Below, piece by piece: positions 18,611 to 27,833 of a DNA stretch of 64,000 nt (within the stretch, counting starts at the first letter, position 1; every line of letters begins with the position of its first letter). The stretch covers positions 806,001 through 870,000 of the forward strand of contig CAVTPU010000004.1 in NCBI GenBank assembly GCA_963736695.1, read 5' to 3'. Source of the DNA: CAVTPU01 sp963736695 (GTDB lineage: Bacteria; Actinomycetota; Actinomycetes; Mycobacteriales; Micromonosporaceae). Below the pieces are notes generated by a model. The model saw only the letters and a program-made list of their open reading frames with translations, had not been told where the DNA came from and ran no database searches. The translations under genes and the position numbers were made by a program.

Positions 18611-18925
18611 TTGTCTGGGCTATCGGAGCTCGGCAGGTTCTCTGAGCCAGCGATGCTCATCATGATCAGTTTGGCGGCGGGTCCGAAGCACGGTTATGCC
18701 ATGCAGGACGACATCGCCGAGCTGGCCGGCGAACGACCGGGTCCTGGCACCCTGTACGGCGCGATCCGGCGCTTGGAGGAACACCATTACATTGAGGCGC
18801 TGCCTGAGCAGAGTCGCCGCAAGCCTTACCAGCTCACCGATAACGGTCGGGCCGCGTTGAACGCGGAGTTGCAGCGTATGCGTGCGATGGCCAGCGCCGG
18901 TCTGCGCCGACTGGCGGTGACCTGA
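18611..18925 (+). CDS. PadR family transcriptional regulator
   Basis: 104 residues, TTG start after GGGAGGTG. Winged helix: AMLIMISLAAGPKHGYAMQDDIAELAGERPGPGTLYGAIRRLEEHHYIE carries the PadR signature (HGYxxxxdI, xxGTLYxaIrRLe), followed by the wing RRKPYQLTDNGRAAL. Short class of PadR with a minimal C-terminal dimerisation helix. It overlaps the membrane-protein gene by one base (TGATG), so the pair is one operon, repressed through the 18552-18597 site. Confidence 0.95.
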   Translation: MSGLSELGRFSEPAMLIMISLAAGPKHGYAMQDDIAELAGERPGPGTLYGAIRRLEEHHYIEALPEQSRRKPYQLTDNGRAALNAELQRMRAMASAGLRRLAVT

Positions 18926-19809
18926 TGTCCCCACGGCTTATCCGGGGCCTGCTAGCGATGTATCCGCAGCCGGTCCGGGAACGTTACGGCGACGAAATCG
19001 CCGACCTGCTCGTTCACTCACCCCGACCATTGCGCGACCTGGCTGATGTGGCCTGGTGCGCGTTGACTGATCGAAGGGAGCACTTCACCGTGCCTCGACC
19101 ACGCATTGCCAAGTCAACCATGTTGAAGCTTCTCGCTGCCCCTGTCGTGTTCGGCACGGCACTGCTTTTTGCCATTTCTGCAGTCCTGGCGGTGTTCAAC
19201 ACCGTCGACGAGGGCGCCGACTATCAGGCGGTCGCGATCGCCAGCGCGGCGGCGATGCTCCCCGTTGCGCTCCTGGCGGCCTGGTGGGGCCGATCGTTGG
19301 GACACAAGGACGCGATGAAGTCGCCCGGCCTGGTGATCCCCATCGCGTTGGCGGTCGTCGTCACCACCATGTGGACGGCGCCTTCAATTCCCCTGGTGGG
19401 CGAGTCAGTGGGCGCGAGTCTTGTCGCCACCCTTCCGGCTACGGTCACCTGGTGTGTTGGCCTGATGGTGCTGATCGCGGTGACGGCGAAGTTGCGGTCA
19501 CGCGGGCTTGGCTCGCTCGCCACCGTTGTCGCCATCGCTGGCGGCTTTCTGATGCTGGAACTCAGCACCATCGCCAAAGTCCTGTCCGTATTGGACGCGC
19601 AGGCCGCGCCACGGGTAGACGCCCTGTGGTGGTATCCGGCGACGATCACCGGCTACGACCCCGGGCTTGTCATGAGCACCCACGACATGCTCCATGAAGC
19701 GGTGGGAATCATGCCTGCCGTACTGACCATCTGCACCGTGTTCGCACTGGTCATCGTCGCCAACGCCACCAGCAACGAAACCCGGGAACCCGCTGTCGCG
19801 CTAGCGTGA
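18925..19809 (+). CDS. multi-pass membrane protein of PadR operon
   Basis: 294 residues. The cytoplasmic N-terminus (LLAMYPQPVRERYGDEIADLL) is the short domain, RLYPxxWRxRYGdE, shared by membrane proteins encoded next to PadR regulators in actinobacteria. About six hydrophobic helices follow. No transporter or enzyme motif is visible. It probably affects the envelope or responds to membrane stress under PadR control; that is inference. Confidence 0.85.
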   Translation: MSPRLIRGLLAMYPQPVRERYGDEIADLLVHSPRPLRDLADVAWCALTDRREHFTVPRPRIAKSTMLKLLAAPVVFGTALLFAISAVLAVFNTVDEGADYQAVAIASAAAMLPVALLAAWWGRSLGHKDAMKSPGLVIPIALAVVVTTMWTAPSIPLVGESVGASLVATLPATVTWCVGLMVLIAVTAKLRSRGLGSLATVVAIAGGFLMLELSTIAKVLSVLDAQAAPRVDALWWYPATITGYDPGLVMSTHDMLHEAVGIMPAVLTICTVFALVIVANATSNETREPAVALA

Positions 19810-19918
19810 CAGGATTGCGGTGCTGCAGGTAGGGGCGAGCCGTCCGCACGGTTCGGATGCACATCTCACCGCCTCCGTCCGGCGCCATCATGAACCACCA
19901 GCAAGACCAAGCGTCAGG

Positions 19919-19953
19919 GAGCGAGTCCAGAGCCGTCAGCTCTGGACTCGCTC
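19919..19953 (+). terminator. strong hairpin terminator of the PadR operon
   Basis: Perfect 15-bp inverted repeat (GAGCGAGTCCAGAGC and complement) with a 5-nt loop, 110 bp after the membrane-protein stop. Confidence 0.85.
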
Positions 19954-20154
19954 GTATTCCCCGTCGAAGCGGTGGCTGCGGCCCGCGATGGGCGAAAACC
20001 CGGCGTTAGCTCGCAGGCAGTCCCGGCGGTCCATCCCGATGGCACGATCATGTGGCGCTGGAGTTGAGCTCTGAGTGTCTGGCGTCAACAAACCTGCCGC
20101 TCCCACAACACCCGACCAGCGGCAGTTGCGGGTGTCATACAGCGCTTTCCGAAG

Positions 20155-20586
20155 CTAAACCAGCGCCCAGGCGTACAGAGCCCGGCCCGTTGCGACGGCC
20201 GCGCGGGCGACCGATCGCAGGTCTTGTACCGCTTCGGTCAAGGCATCCGGATCCTCTTCGCCGAACCAGTACTCCGACTGCGCCCATTGGGCTGCCAGCG
20301 GTGCCACGCTCTCGTCGGAGATGCCGGCGAGGACAGCAACATCGCCGCCGACGACCTGCACCAGCAGGTGTCCAGCGGGCGTCGGCTCTTCATCGGGATA
20401 CTGCGCCAGGCGATCGTCGACGGAGAACTCCACGCCCGTGACGTCAGCTACCAGTTGCCCCAGCAGCACGACCGGGTCCACCGATTTCAGTTCCGTCTGC
20501 ACTAGGCCTGAGCTGCTCGGCCCGTCTTCGACGGCGGCGGCGGCCTCGTCAGCGGTGGCAGCGAAGTAGTGGAAGTACTGGCTCAT
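20155..20586 (-). CDS. hypothetical protein (conserved actinobacterial family)
   Basis: 143 residues from the ATG at 20586 (MSQYFHYFAATADEAAAAVEDGP). An alpha/beta acidic protein; TELKSVDPVVLLGQLVADVTGV and the ending GRALYAWALV match a family in which genes are often found near SUKH/DUF1877-type proteins. Convergent with the PadR operon. Function unknown; an immunity-like role is possible but unproved. Confidence 0.75.
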   Translation of the reverse strand: MSQYFHYFAATADEAAAAVEDGPSSSGLVQTELKSVDPVVLLGQLVADVTGVEFSVDDRLAQYPDEEPTPAGHLLVQVVGGDVAVLAGISDESVAPLAAQWAQSEYWFGEEDPDALTEAVQDLRSVARAAVATGRALYAWALV

Positions 20587-20736
20587 CCGGTCCTCTGAGA
20601 TCCACACATACCGGAGATGGTAGCCGGACGGGTGAAGTGGATCTAAATAGCCTCGCTCGGCGCGTATCTCAACAGGATTTCCTTCGGGCCTCAGCACAGG
20701 GGCGAGAACGGTCTACTGATCGTCAGGCTGCGGGAA

Positions 20737-21393
20737 CTACTCGATCCAACTGTCGAACCCGATCACCTGAAACTCGGTGATGAATCCGGCCACCGATCCG
20801 TCAGCGGCCCGCCCTACCCAGACACCGTAAAACCCATCACCGCCACTGTCCGAAACGATCACGTTGAGGCCGGCGTGACGGTCCAGGTCATAGGGCTTGC
20901 CTTCACTGAACACGACCCGCTCGCGGTCATCGGCGTCAAGGGCTGCCAGTGCCGGGACCGCCAGTGCGTCCATGAACGCCGCAACGCCGCAGTCGACGGC
21001 GTATCCGTAGACCGACCCATCATCGGCGGCGCCGTCAGCCTCGGGTGCGTCGTTGGCGAAACGCGCCGGCTCCCAACGGTCAACCGGCTCGTCGCTGATC
21101 ATCAGATGCAGCCCGGCCGTGAAAGAGACCGCTTCGGAGCCGGTCTCGCAGAGATTCACCACAACGACCGCGTAGCTGCCGGGCGCAACGGTCGCTGCAA
21201 ACGCTGGCTCGTCGCCGCGGACCGTCCCGGGATCGGCGGCTACAACGTGACCACTGGGCAGGTGCAGTATGCCGGCCGGCATCCTTCTGATCTGATACGT
21301 GTCCTCGAGGTACGAGACGGCGGCGCCCTCACTCAGCAGGACGTCGAGAACCCACGCATCCGAGCTATCCCCGGAACGAGACTTTCCTGCCAT
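20737..21393 (-). CDS. DUF4241 domain protein
   Basis: 218 residues. The DUF4241 core is seen as RRMPAGILHLPSGHVVAADPG at the start, VAPGSYAVVVV in the middle and VYGYAVDCGVAAFMDALAV with the hallmark GYxVDxGxxxFxD, then VIVSDSGGDGFYGVWVG near the end. Cytoplasmic. The family often occurs in polymorphic-toxin loci as a putative immunity protein. It lies 150 bp upstream of the previous gene on the same strand and may be co-transcribed. Confidence 0.87.
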   Translation of the reverse strand: MAGKSRSGDSSDAWVLDVLLSEGAAVSYLEDTYQIRRMPAGILHLPSGHVVAADPGTVRGDEPAFAATVAPGSYAVVVVNLCETGSEAVSFTAGLHLMISDEPVDRWEPARFANDAPEADGAADDGSVYGYAVDCGVAAFMDALAVPALAALDADDRERVVFSEGKPYDLDRHAGLNVIVSDSGGDGFYGVWVGRAADGSVAGFITEFQVIGFDSWIE

Positions 21394-21885
21394 CAGTACT
21401 GAACCTCCGAATCTCGCCCGTCTACACTACCCGGCAACGCCGACTGTCTCACTCATGCTGACAGAGAGGAAGGCTGCGGCGAGCCGTCCAGGGGTTCACC
21501 GATTCGATGACGTCGTCATCTATAACGAGCCTCGCAAGAAGGATCTACTCATGTTGATGGCACGCGGGACAGCGCACCAGATCTTCGCCACCATGTTGGC
21601 GCGGTGGCACGCAAAGACATCACGGTCTGGACCAGTCTGACAGCGGAGTCGCGCCTCACCGTCGCGGCAAAGTGCACTCCCAGCATGGCGGTCATCGTAC
21701 GGACGCGGGGTGATCCCCAGCCATCCGAACGGTCGCGACGTACAAACTGACGGCTCGCCGCGGCTGGCGACGCGGTGATGTGCTACCGGCCGACCGGACG
21801 GATGGGCACAAGAAAGTCCGGCATCGCCAAAGTCGCGGGAAAAATAGCGCGACATCGGGTATAGGGTTCGCGCAGAATCCTGGTG
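21394..21885. other. intergenic, nothing supported
   Basis: About 490 bp with no recognisable coding region on either strand and no strong hairpin seen. Confidence 0.5.
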
Positions 21886-23247
21886 ATGTTCGCCGCCGTC
21901 CTCCGCCGCACCCGTCCGCCGTCGCCGTTGGCCGGGCGGCTGGCCGCGCAGTCATTGCTATTCGCGGCCGGTGAGGGAACGTTCCTGACCGGGTCGGCGG
22001 TGTTCTTTACCCAAATTGTCGGACTTTCCGCCGCTCAGGTCGGCCTGGGATTGACTCTTGCCGGCATCGCTTCGTTTCTGGCCGCGCTACCGATGGGAAA
22101 GCTGGTCGACCGGTTCGGACCGAAGCGAATGTGGGCGTTCAGCGCGTCGGGGCAGGCGGCCATGTTCGCGCTCTGGCCGTTCATCGGCGACTTCAGAGGC
22201 TATGTGGCGATGGCGGTCGTCATGGAAGTTCTCGACGCGCTCGGCAGCGCCGCGCACGCGGCGTATGCCATCGACGTGCTGCCGTCGGCTGAGCGGGTGA
22301 CGTCGCGGGCCTACATGTACTCCGCGCTCAACCTCGGGTTCACGGTCGGAGCCTTGCTCGGCGGCATCGCGCTGGCGTTCCACTCCAACACCGCGCTGCA
22401 CCTACTGCCCTGGTTCACCACGGTGGCCTTTCTGATCAACGGTCTGGCCATCACGAGACTGCCCCGGGCCTCACACGACGAGCGCACCCCGCAGGACCGG
22501 AAGGTGAAGATCCCCGGGCCGGGGCCCCTACGTAACCTGGGTTGGTTGCTCACCACCTTCTTCACCGGTGTCTTCTGGACCAACCAGGTGCTGCTGAACG
22601 TGGTCATTCCACTGTGGTTGGTGGAGAAGACTGACGCTCCACGCGTGCTGCTGGCCTTCCTGTTCGGAACGAACACGGTGATGTGCATCGTCCTGCCGAT
22701 GGTGACGGCTCGCGGTGTGCACGACGTGGCATCGGCGTTGAAAGCGGTCCGGATCTCGTCGACCTTCTTCGTGGTGTCCTGCCTGATCACCCTGGCCACC
22801 CACGACACCGTTGGCTGGGTCACGATCGCGTTGGTCTGGCTGGGCCACGTGACCGTAACCGGGGCCGAGCTATACCTGACGGCCGCGTCCTGGTCGTTCG
22901 AGGCCGAGCTAATGGACCCCCGGCAACGCGGCGCCTACCAGGGCGCGGCCGGGCTGAGTTCGACGCTGGGCAAGGTGTGGGCGCCGGCGCTATACACGTT
23001 CCTCGCGATGAACTGGGGAGCCGGCGGCTGGCTGTTGATCTCCGCGATCATCGTGGTGGCCACCATCGCCGTGCATCCCTCGACCAGGCTGGCCCTCCGC
23101 TTCCTGGAACGGCACGTACCGGCCGATGTGCTGGCCGACGCCCGGGCCGGCCGCGCGCCCGACCTGTCGCAATCCGACAGCGAAGGGGCACCGACGGCAC
23201 CCATGCCCGCAGCGGTCAGCGGAGCCCCGATAGCGTCCGGCGCTTGA
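21886..23247 (+). CDS. MFS transporter
   Basis: About 453 residues, around 12 transmembrane helices. The loop between helices 2 and 3 (PMGKLVDRFGPKRMW) is the MFS motif A, and AYMYSALNLGFTVGALLGGIAL fits helix 5. The C-terminal ~50 residues are a hydrophilic Ala/Pro tail. Resembles the drug exporter groups; substrate unknown. The MerR-dyad promoter of the HEAT operon begins right after its stop. Confidence 0.88.
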   Translation: MFAAVLRRTRPPSPLAGRLAAQSLLFAAGEGTFLTGSAVFFTQIVGLSAAQVGLGLTLAGIASFLAALPMGKLVDRFGPKRMWAFSASGQAAMFALWPFIGDFRGYVAMAVVMEVLDALGSAAHAAYAIDVLPSAERVTSRAYMYSALNLGFTVGALLGGIALAFHSNTALHLLPWFTTVAFLINGLAITRLPRASHDERTPQDRKVKIPGPGPLRNLGWLLTTFFTGVFWTNQVLLNVVIPLWLVEKTDAPRVLLAFLFGTNTVMCIVLPMVTARGVHDVASALKAVRISSTFFVVSCLITLATHDTVGWVTIALVWLGHVTVTGAELYLTAASWSFEAELMDPRQRGAYQGAAGLSSTLGKVWAPALYTFLAMNWGAGGWLLISAIIVVATIAVHPSTRLALRFLERHVPADVLADARAGRAPDLSQSDSEGAPTAPMPAAVSGAPIASGA

Positions 23248-23274
23248 CATTGTCACAGTGACAAGGTCTTCACT
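23244..23274 (+). promoter_or_regulatory. MerR-type promoter with perfect dyad
   Basis: TTGACA (23244-23249), then the perfect palindrome TTGTCACAGTGACAA (23250-23264), then a weak -10 TTCACT (23269-23274) at a 19-bp spacer. A long spacer holding the dyad is the hallmark of MerR-activated promoters. The predicted start falls near 23281-23286, at the GTG of the HEAT gene. Confidence 0.85.
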
Positions 23275-23285
23275 GGCGGTCGGAG

Positions 23286-24044
23286 GTGATTCCGATCAAC
23301 CTGAACCGTGCTGACCCAGAACCTGACGTGGCGCCCGATGAGAGGCTGCTGGCGGCGCTCAGCGCGGCTGATCCCTCGACTCGGCTGGCCGCCGCCCTGA
23401 CCGCCGGCACCCGTGGCGGCTCCCGTGGCGGCTCCCGTGGCGACGCGACTGTCGCCGACAAACTCGTGGCCCGTTGCGCGGTCGAGCCCGACTTCTTCGT
23501 CCGCGACATGCTCACGTGGGCGTTGACCCGGCTGCCCGCCGAGATCACCGTGCCACGATTACGCGACCAATTGAAGTCCCCGACGCCACAGGCCCGGAGC
23601 CAGGCGCTGCACACCCTGTCCAAGATCGGCGATCGGTCTGCATGGTCGGCGATCACACCAGCGCTGTTATGTGATCCTGATGACGACGTCGCCCGGACCG
23701 CGTGGCGCACTGCCGTGACTCTCGCACCCGATGACGAAAAGGCAGCGCTGGCCGAACGGCTGGCGGCCCAGCTCGGCCGCGGCGGTCGGGAGGTTCAGCT
23801 GAGCCTCAGTCGCGCCCTGCTTATCCTGTCCGATGTGGTCGGTGAGGTGGTCGGGCGACTACTCCAAACCTCCCAGACAAACCACAATCCACGGGTACGG
23901 GCGCATGCCAGCGCCACCGAGCACCTGCTGCGCGACCCGGATGCCGGTTTCGACGTTGCACTGCATGAGGCGAAACGCTTGTACGCGCTCTCGGGTCGGA
24001 CAGCGGACCTCGCGGACGACGAGGAGGGGCAGGCGGCGTGCTGA
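23286..24044 (+). CDS. HEAT-repeat protein, partner of MerR-HEAT regulator
   Basis: 252 residues from the GTG at 23286. GGAGG overlaps the start and is too close to serve as a normal site, so translation is probably leaderless. Alpha-helical HEAT-like repeats run through the protein (DFFVRDMLTWALTRLP, PQARSQALHTLSKIGD, DDVARTAWRTAVTL, NPRVRAHASATEHLL). A short GGSRGGSRGD linker near residue 45 comes from a 12-bp tandem repeat in the DNA. It overlaps the next gene by 7 bp. HEAT solenoids bind proteins or other polymers; here it probably senses a signal with the adjoining regulator. Confidence 0.85.
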   Translation: MIPINLNRADPEPDVAPDERLLAALSAADPSTRLAAALTAGTRGGSRGGSRGDATVADKLVARCAVEPDFFVRDMLTWALTRLPAEITVPRLRDQLKSPTPQARSQALHTLSKIGDRSAWSAITPALLCDPDDDVARTAWRTAVTLAPDDEKAALAERLAAQLGRGGREVQLSLSRALLILSDVVGEVVGRLLQTSQTNHNPRVRAHASATEHLLRDPDAGFDVALHEAKRLYALSGRTADLADDEEGQAAC

Positions 24045-25108
24045 TCGGGGAGGTGGCGCAGCGTTGCGGGGTGAGTGCCCGGATGCTGCGGCACTACGAT
24101 TCGTTGGGCCTAGTCCAGCCGACCGGACGAACCGTCGGCGGCTACCGGGAATACACCACCGACGACGTCCGACGAATTTTCTATGTGGAGGGTCTGCGCA
24201 CCCTGGGCCTGTCACTGCGCCAGATCGGGCGTACCCTTGAAGATCCTGGCTTTTCCCCGTCCACAATGGTCGGCGAGCTGATTCGGCGTACCAAGGAAGA
24301 CCTTCGTCAACAGCAGGAGCTTCTCGATCGGCTCCGTACGGTCGAGGCGGCCGAACCTTCCGCCTGGGCCGACGTGGCCCGGGTTGTCGATCTATTGCAC
24401 GGACTGGGTTCGCCACACGCGGCACGCCGGCAACAGGCCGTCTTCGCCTCCGTTGAGCAAGAAACGGTTCCGGCCGAACTTCTCGCCCGGGCAGTGCTGA
24501 TGGAGGCCGAAACAAACGTGGCCGGAGCGCTGCGATGGGCGCTGGCCAGAGCCAATGACCACGGCGACGCGGTGGACGTGCTGGCCACGGCCCTGACCTC
24601 GGACGACGTCGAGGTTCGCCAGCGGGCCGTGCGTGCCCTCGCCGAACTGCCCGGAGATGAGGTGACGGTGGCCCTGACATCGGCGCTCGCCGACCCCGAT
24701 TCAGCGGTCCGCTCGCCGGCCGCCCTAGCCGCGGCGGCCCGCGGTGTGACCAGCGCTGTGCCGACTCTGGTCGAGATGGTGGTCACCGGCCCGAACGACG
24801 TCGAGGCCGCCGAGCAGTTGGCAGCGTTGGCTCAGGACCCGACGATGACTGACCAGATCATGGGCGCGTTGACCGACGAGCTCGCCGCGCACCCGAACGA
24901 GCCGGTCATACGGTTGCGGCTCGTGCAGGCGTTCGCCGAGCTGCCGGGCGCAGTCGCGGGCGATACCTTGCGGCAGCTGGCCACCGACGGCGATCGGCAG
25001 GTGGCGCTTACGGCTGCCGCACTGGCCTCCATCGTGGAGGAAGTTCCGGCGGAGACAGCCAGGCCGGGCAACGTGGCGCCCGGTCAACAACCGTCCACTA
25101 TGCACTGA
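24038..25108 (+). CDS. MerR family regulator with C-terminal HEAT repeats
   Basis: 356 residues. N-terminal MerR winged helix: MLIGEVAQRCGVSARMLRHYDSLGL with RxxGYReY (GGYREYTTDDVRRI), then a coiled-coil dimerisation helix (about residues 75-115). Residues ~120-340 are HEAT-like repeats (VRQRAVRALAELPGD, AVRSPAALAAAARG, VIRLRLVQAFAELPG, QVALTAAALASIVEE) instead of a small effector pocket, so its inducer may be a macromolecule or the partner HEAT protein. Likely binds the 23250-23264 dyad and controls its own operon. Confidence 0.9.
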   Translation: MLIGEVAQRCGVSARMLRHYDSLGLVQPTGRTVGGYREYTTDDVRRIFYVEGLRTLGLSLRQIGRTLEDPGFSPSTMVGELIRRTKEDLRQQQELLDRLRTVEAAEPSAWADVARVVDLLHGLGSPHAARRQQAVFASVEQETVPAELLARAVLMEAETNVAGALRWALARANDHGDAVDVLATALTSDDVEVRQRAVRALAELPGDEVTVALTSALADPDSAVRSPAALAAAARGVTSAVPTLVEMVVTGPNDVEAAEQLAALAQDPTMTDQIMGALTDELAAHPNEPVIRLRLVQAFAELPGAVAGDTLRQLATDGDRQVALTAAALASIVEEVPAETARPGNVAPGQQPSTMH

Positions 25109-25132
25109 CTCGGGTCGCGACGTGGGCTGACC

Positions 25133-26530
25133 CTATCCGGATCGGCCCTTCTCCTGGTGAGACCACATGCGTTGAATGTCGTCGAGCGAACGGCCTTTCG
25201 TCTCTGGAAGGAGCCGCCAGACGAAGATGAACGCGGCGGCGCAGATGATCGCGAAGAGGGTGAAGGTGCCCGGCTCGCCGAGCCCGTCAACCAAGGTGAG
25301 AAAGAACTGGGTGACCAGCCACGCCGAGCCCCAGTTCGCCGCGGTGGCGACAGCGACCGCACGACCACGCACCGAGCTCGGATAGATCTCGTTGATGACG
25401 GTCCACACCACCGGTCCGAGTGAGAACGCGAAACATGCGATGAAGACCACCATCGCGACGAGCAGCACGACCCCGGAGTCGGTCGGAGAGTTCTCGGTCG
25501 CGGCACTGGCGGCGGTGACCCGGTCGAGCCGCCGGAAACTCAACGCGATAGCGAGCAACGCCAGCCCCATGCCGGCGAGACCCGTCAGCAGCAACGGTCG
25601 GCGGCCTAGTCGATCGACAAAGGCGACCGCGACGAAGGTGAAGAGCACGTTCACCGCGCCGATCGACCAGGTGGTGGCGGCGGTCTGGGCGTGAGCGGAG
25701 TCGAATCCGGCGGCTGCGAAGATCTTGTCGGCGTAGTAGATGACCGCGTTGATGCCGGTGAACTGCTGAAAGACCGCGAGACCCACGCCGATCATGAGCG
25801 GGCGTCGCCACGCGCGGGCGAAGACCTCACCCCAGGTGACCTTGGAGGCGTGCAGAGTCGACCCGATCGCCGACAGCGTCTTGTCGGCGGGCTCGTCCGG
25901 CCGCACCTTCCGCAATGCCGCTTGCGCCTGATCGCGGCGCCCCATGTTGAGCAACCAGACCACCGAGTCGGGCAGAGGCAGGATCGCCACCGCCAGCAGC
26001 ACACCGGGCACGACCGACAGCGCCAGCATGAGCCTCCACCAGCCGCCTGCGGCGAGCAGTTGGTCGACCAGATAGGCGATGAAGATGCCGAAGGTGATCG
26101 CGAGTTGATAGAGCGAGACGAAGGTGCCGCGTAGGCGGGTGGGGGCCATCTCGGCGGCGTAGAGCGGGGCGGCGACTGAGGCGACTCCGACGCCGAATCC
26201 GACCACCAGTCGGCCGATGACCAGCAGCACCGTCCCGGGGGCGAGCGCCTCCACTGCGGCGCCGGCGGTGAAGAGTAGTGCCGCGAGGATGATGGTGGCG
26301 CGACGGCCGAGACGGTCGGCCATGCCACCGGCGATGAGTGCGCCGACGAGCGCGCCGAGCGTCACCCAGCTGGTGATGATCTCCGTGACCAGCGTTCCGG
26401 TATGGAAGGTTCGTTCAATGCCGTCCAACGCGCCGCCGATGACGCCTTGGTCATAGCCGAAGAGCAGGCCGGCGAGCATGACGACGCCGCCGACCAAGGC
26501 GAGCCATCGGTTGAGTCGAGGGTGCGACAC
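25133..26530 (-). CDS. sugar porter family MFS transporter
   Basis: 465 residues, 12 transmembrane helices. Family signatures are present: FGYDQGVIGGAL in helix 1, GGMADRLGRRATI and VDRLGRRPLLL repeated loops, FQQFTGINAVIYYADKIF (sugar-binding QQxxGINaixYY) in helix 7, and the C-terminal PETKGRSLDDIQ. Usually a proton symporter for a hexose, pentose or inositol. It converges with the MerR-HEAT gene with only 24 bp between. Confidence 0.95.
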   Translation of the reverse strand: MSHPRLNRWLALVGGVVMLAGLLFGYDQGVIGGALDGIERTFHTGTLVTEIITSWVTLGALVGALIAGGMADRLGRRATIILAALLFTAGAAVEALAPGTVLLVIGRLVVGFGVGVASVAAPLYAAEMAPTRLRGTFVSLYQLAITFGIFIAYLVDQLLAAGGWWRLMLALSVVPGVLLAVAILPLPDSVVWLLNMGRRDQAQAALRKVRPDEPADKTLSAIGSTLHASKVTWGEVFARAWRRPLMIGVGLAVFQQFTGINAVIYYADKIFAAAGFDSAHAQTAATTWSIGAVNVLFTFVAVAFVDRLGRRPLLLTGLAGMGLALLAIALSFRRLDRVTAASAATENSPTDSGVVLLVAMVVFIACFAFSLGPVVWTVINEIYPSSVRGRAVAVATAANWGSAWLVTQFFLTLVDGLGEPGTFTLFAIICAAAFIFVWRLLPETKGRSLDDIQRMWSHQEKGRSG

Positions 26531-26729
26531 GACTTCTCCTTCCCCGTGCCGTCAGTGTCGCAACCTTCAGATGTGGGGGGTGTGTTGTTTGCGTCGGTTG
26601 GTCACCCGTTCGGGCGTTGTGACGAGGCTGGCATTGGCATGTCTGCAAGATATAATCCATGGCGGTCTATTCTCAGATGCCAGACGACCTGCGGGGTTCG
26701 TGGGCGATCAAACCTGCGGGAAGGCGAGC

Positions 26730-27707
26730 ATGACACGGGCGTTCCTGCGGGCGGACGACCTGCGTGACGTGGTCGCGGAGCAGTTCGGCTCGGACCACCG
26801 GATCGATTCACTGACCCGGCTGACCGGAGGCACCAAGAAGGGGGTCTACCGGCTTCACCTGACCGATCAGACAACCATGATTGCCTACGTGTGGGCACCG
26901 GGCGAGAATTACTGGCCAGCGACACCGTCCGTCCCCGACGATCCGTTCACCGACGCGTCCGGCGCTGAGCTGTTCGCCACCAATCACGTGGCGCTCACCG
27001 CCGCAGGGGTCCGGATCCCGCAACTGATAATGCTCGACCGCAGCGGTCGCCACCTCGACGCCGACATCGCGTTGGTCGAAGACGCCGGATCGCTCCGACT
27101 CGAAACGTTGATGGAACAAGACCCCGCTGCAGCCGCCGCGCCACTATCAGCCCTCGGCGACGCCCTGCACGGCATGCATACCACGTTCAGCGCGCACTAC
27201 GGCAAACTCGCCACCATCGCCTGTGGTGAAGCGTCCCAGGCTCGCCGCACCGAGGACATCATTGTTGACCGCGCACTCCAACACCTTGACGCGGCAGCGG
27301 CCCGCGAGGCCCGACTGGCCGACGCGCATCACCGCATCGCCATCCACGTGCACCACCTTCGCAGCCTGGTCACGCCACGCGAGCAATACGCGCTCGTGCA
27401 CGGAGAACTCGGCCCGGACCACGTCCTGGTCACCCCGACCGGCGAAGCCGTCGTGATCGACTTCGAGGGACTGGCGTATTTCGATGTCGAATGGGACCAC
27501 GCCTGGCTGCACATGCGCTTCGGCGACTTGTACCCGGCACTTCACCCAGTCGACATCGACCCTCACCGACTCGAGCTCTACCGGTACGCCCAAACGCTGT
27601 CGCTGATCGAAGGGCCACTGCGCATCGCCGACACCGACTTCCCCGACCGGCAATGGATGCTCAACCTCGCCGAGTGGAACATCACCAAAGCACTCGCCCC
27701 GATCTGA
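26730..27707 (+). CDS. aminoglycoside/viomycin phosphotransferase-like kinase
   Basis: 325 residues from the ATG at 26730; the frame extends further upstream but without family sequence. Kinase-like fold: LTGGTKKGVYRLHL nucleotide loop, catalytic loop VHGELGPDHVLV (HGE replacing the more usual HGD) and VIDFEGLAYFDVEWDHAWL. The HGxLxxxHVLV plus DFExl pair fits the viomycin/hygromycin kinase branch. Actual substrate unknown. Followed by the glycosyltransferase gene on the same strand, a combination typical of macrolide- or antibiotic-inactivating loci. Confidence 0.88.
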   Translation: MTRAFLRADDLRDVVAEQFGSDHRIDSLTRLTGGTKKGVYRLHLTDQTTMIAYVWAPGENYWPATPSVPDDPFTDASGAELFATNHVALTAAGVRIPQLIMLDRSGRHLDADIALVEDAGSLRLETLMEQDPAAAAAPLSALGDALHGMHTTFSAHYGKLATIACGEASQARRTEDIIVDRALQHLDAAAAREARLADAHHRIAIHVHHLRSLVTPREQYALVHGELGPDHVLVTPTGEAVVIDFEGLAYFDVEWDHAWLHMRFGDLYPALHPVDIDPHRLELYRYAQTLSLIEGPLRIADTDFPDRQWMLNLAEWNITKALAPI

Positions 27708-27833
27708 CACACCGTTCCCGCGACTTTCACGGGGTCTACGGATTGCACGCCAGCGACCGCTGCTGGCTGCGAGTTGACGGTGTTTGCCCGCGTCTCGTAG
27801 CGTATGGGCAGCGTCGCGTGTCGGTGACAGACT

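Noticed and set aside
20155..21393. Toxin-immunity locus
   Set aside because: Two possible immunity-like proteins but no toxin gene in the neighbourhood.
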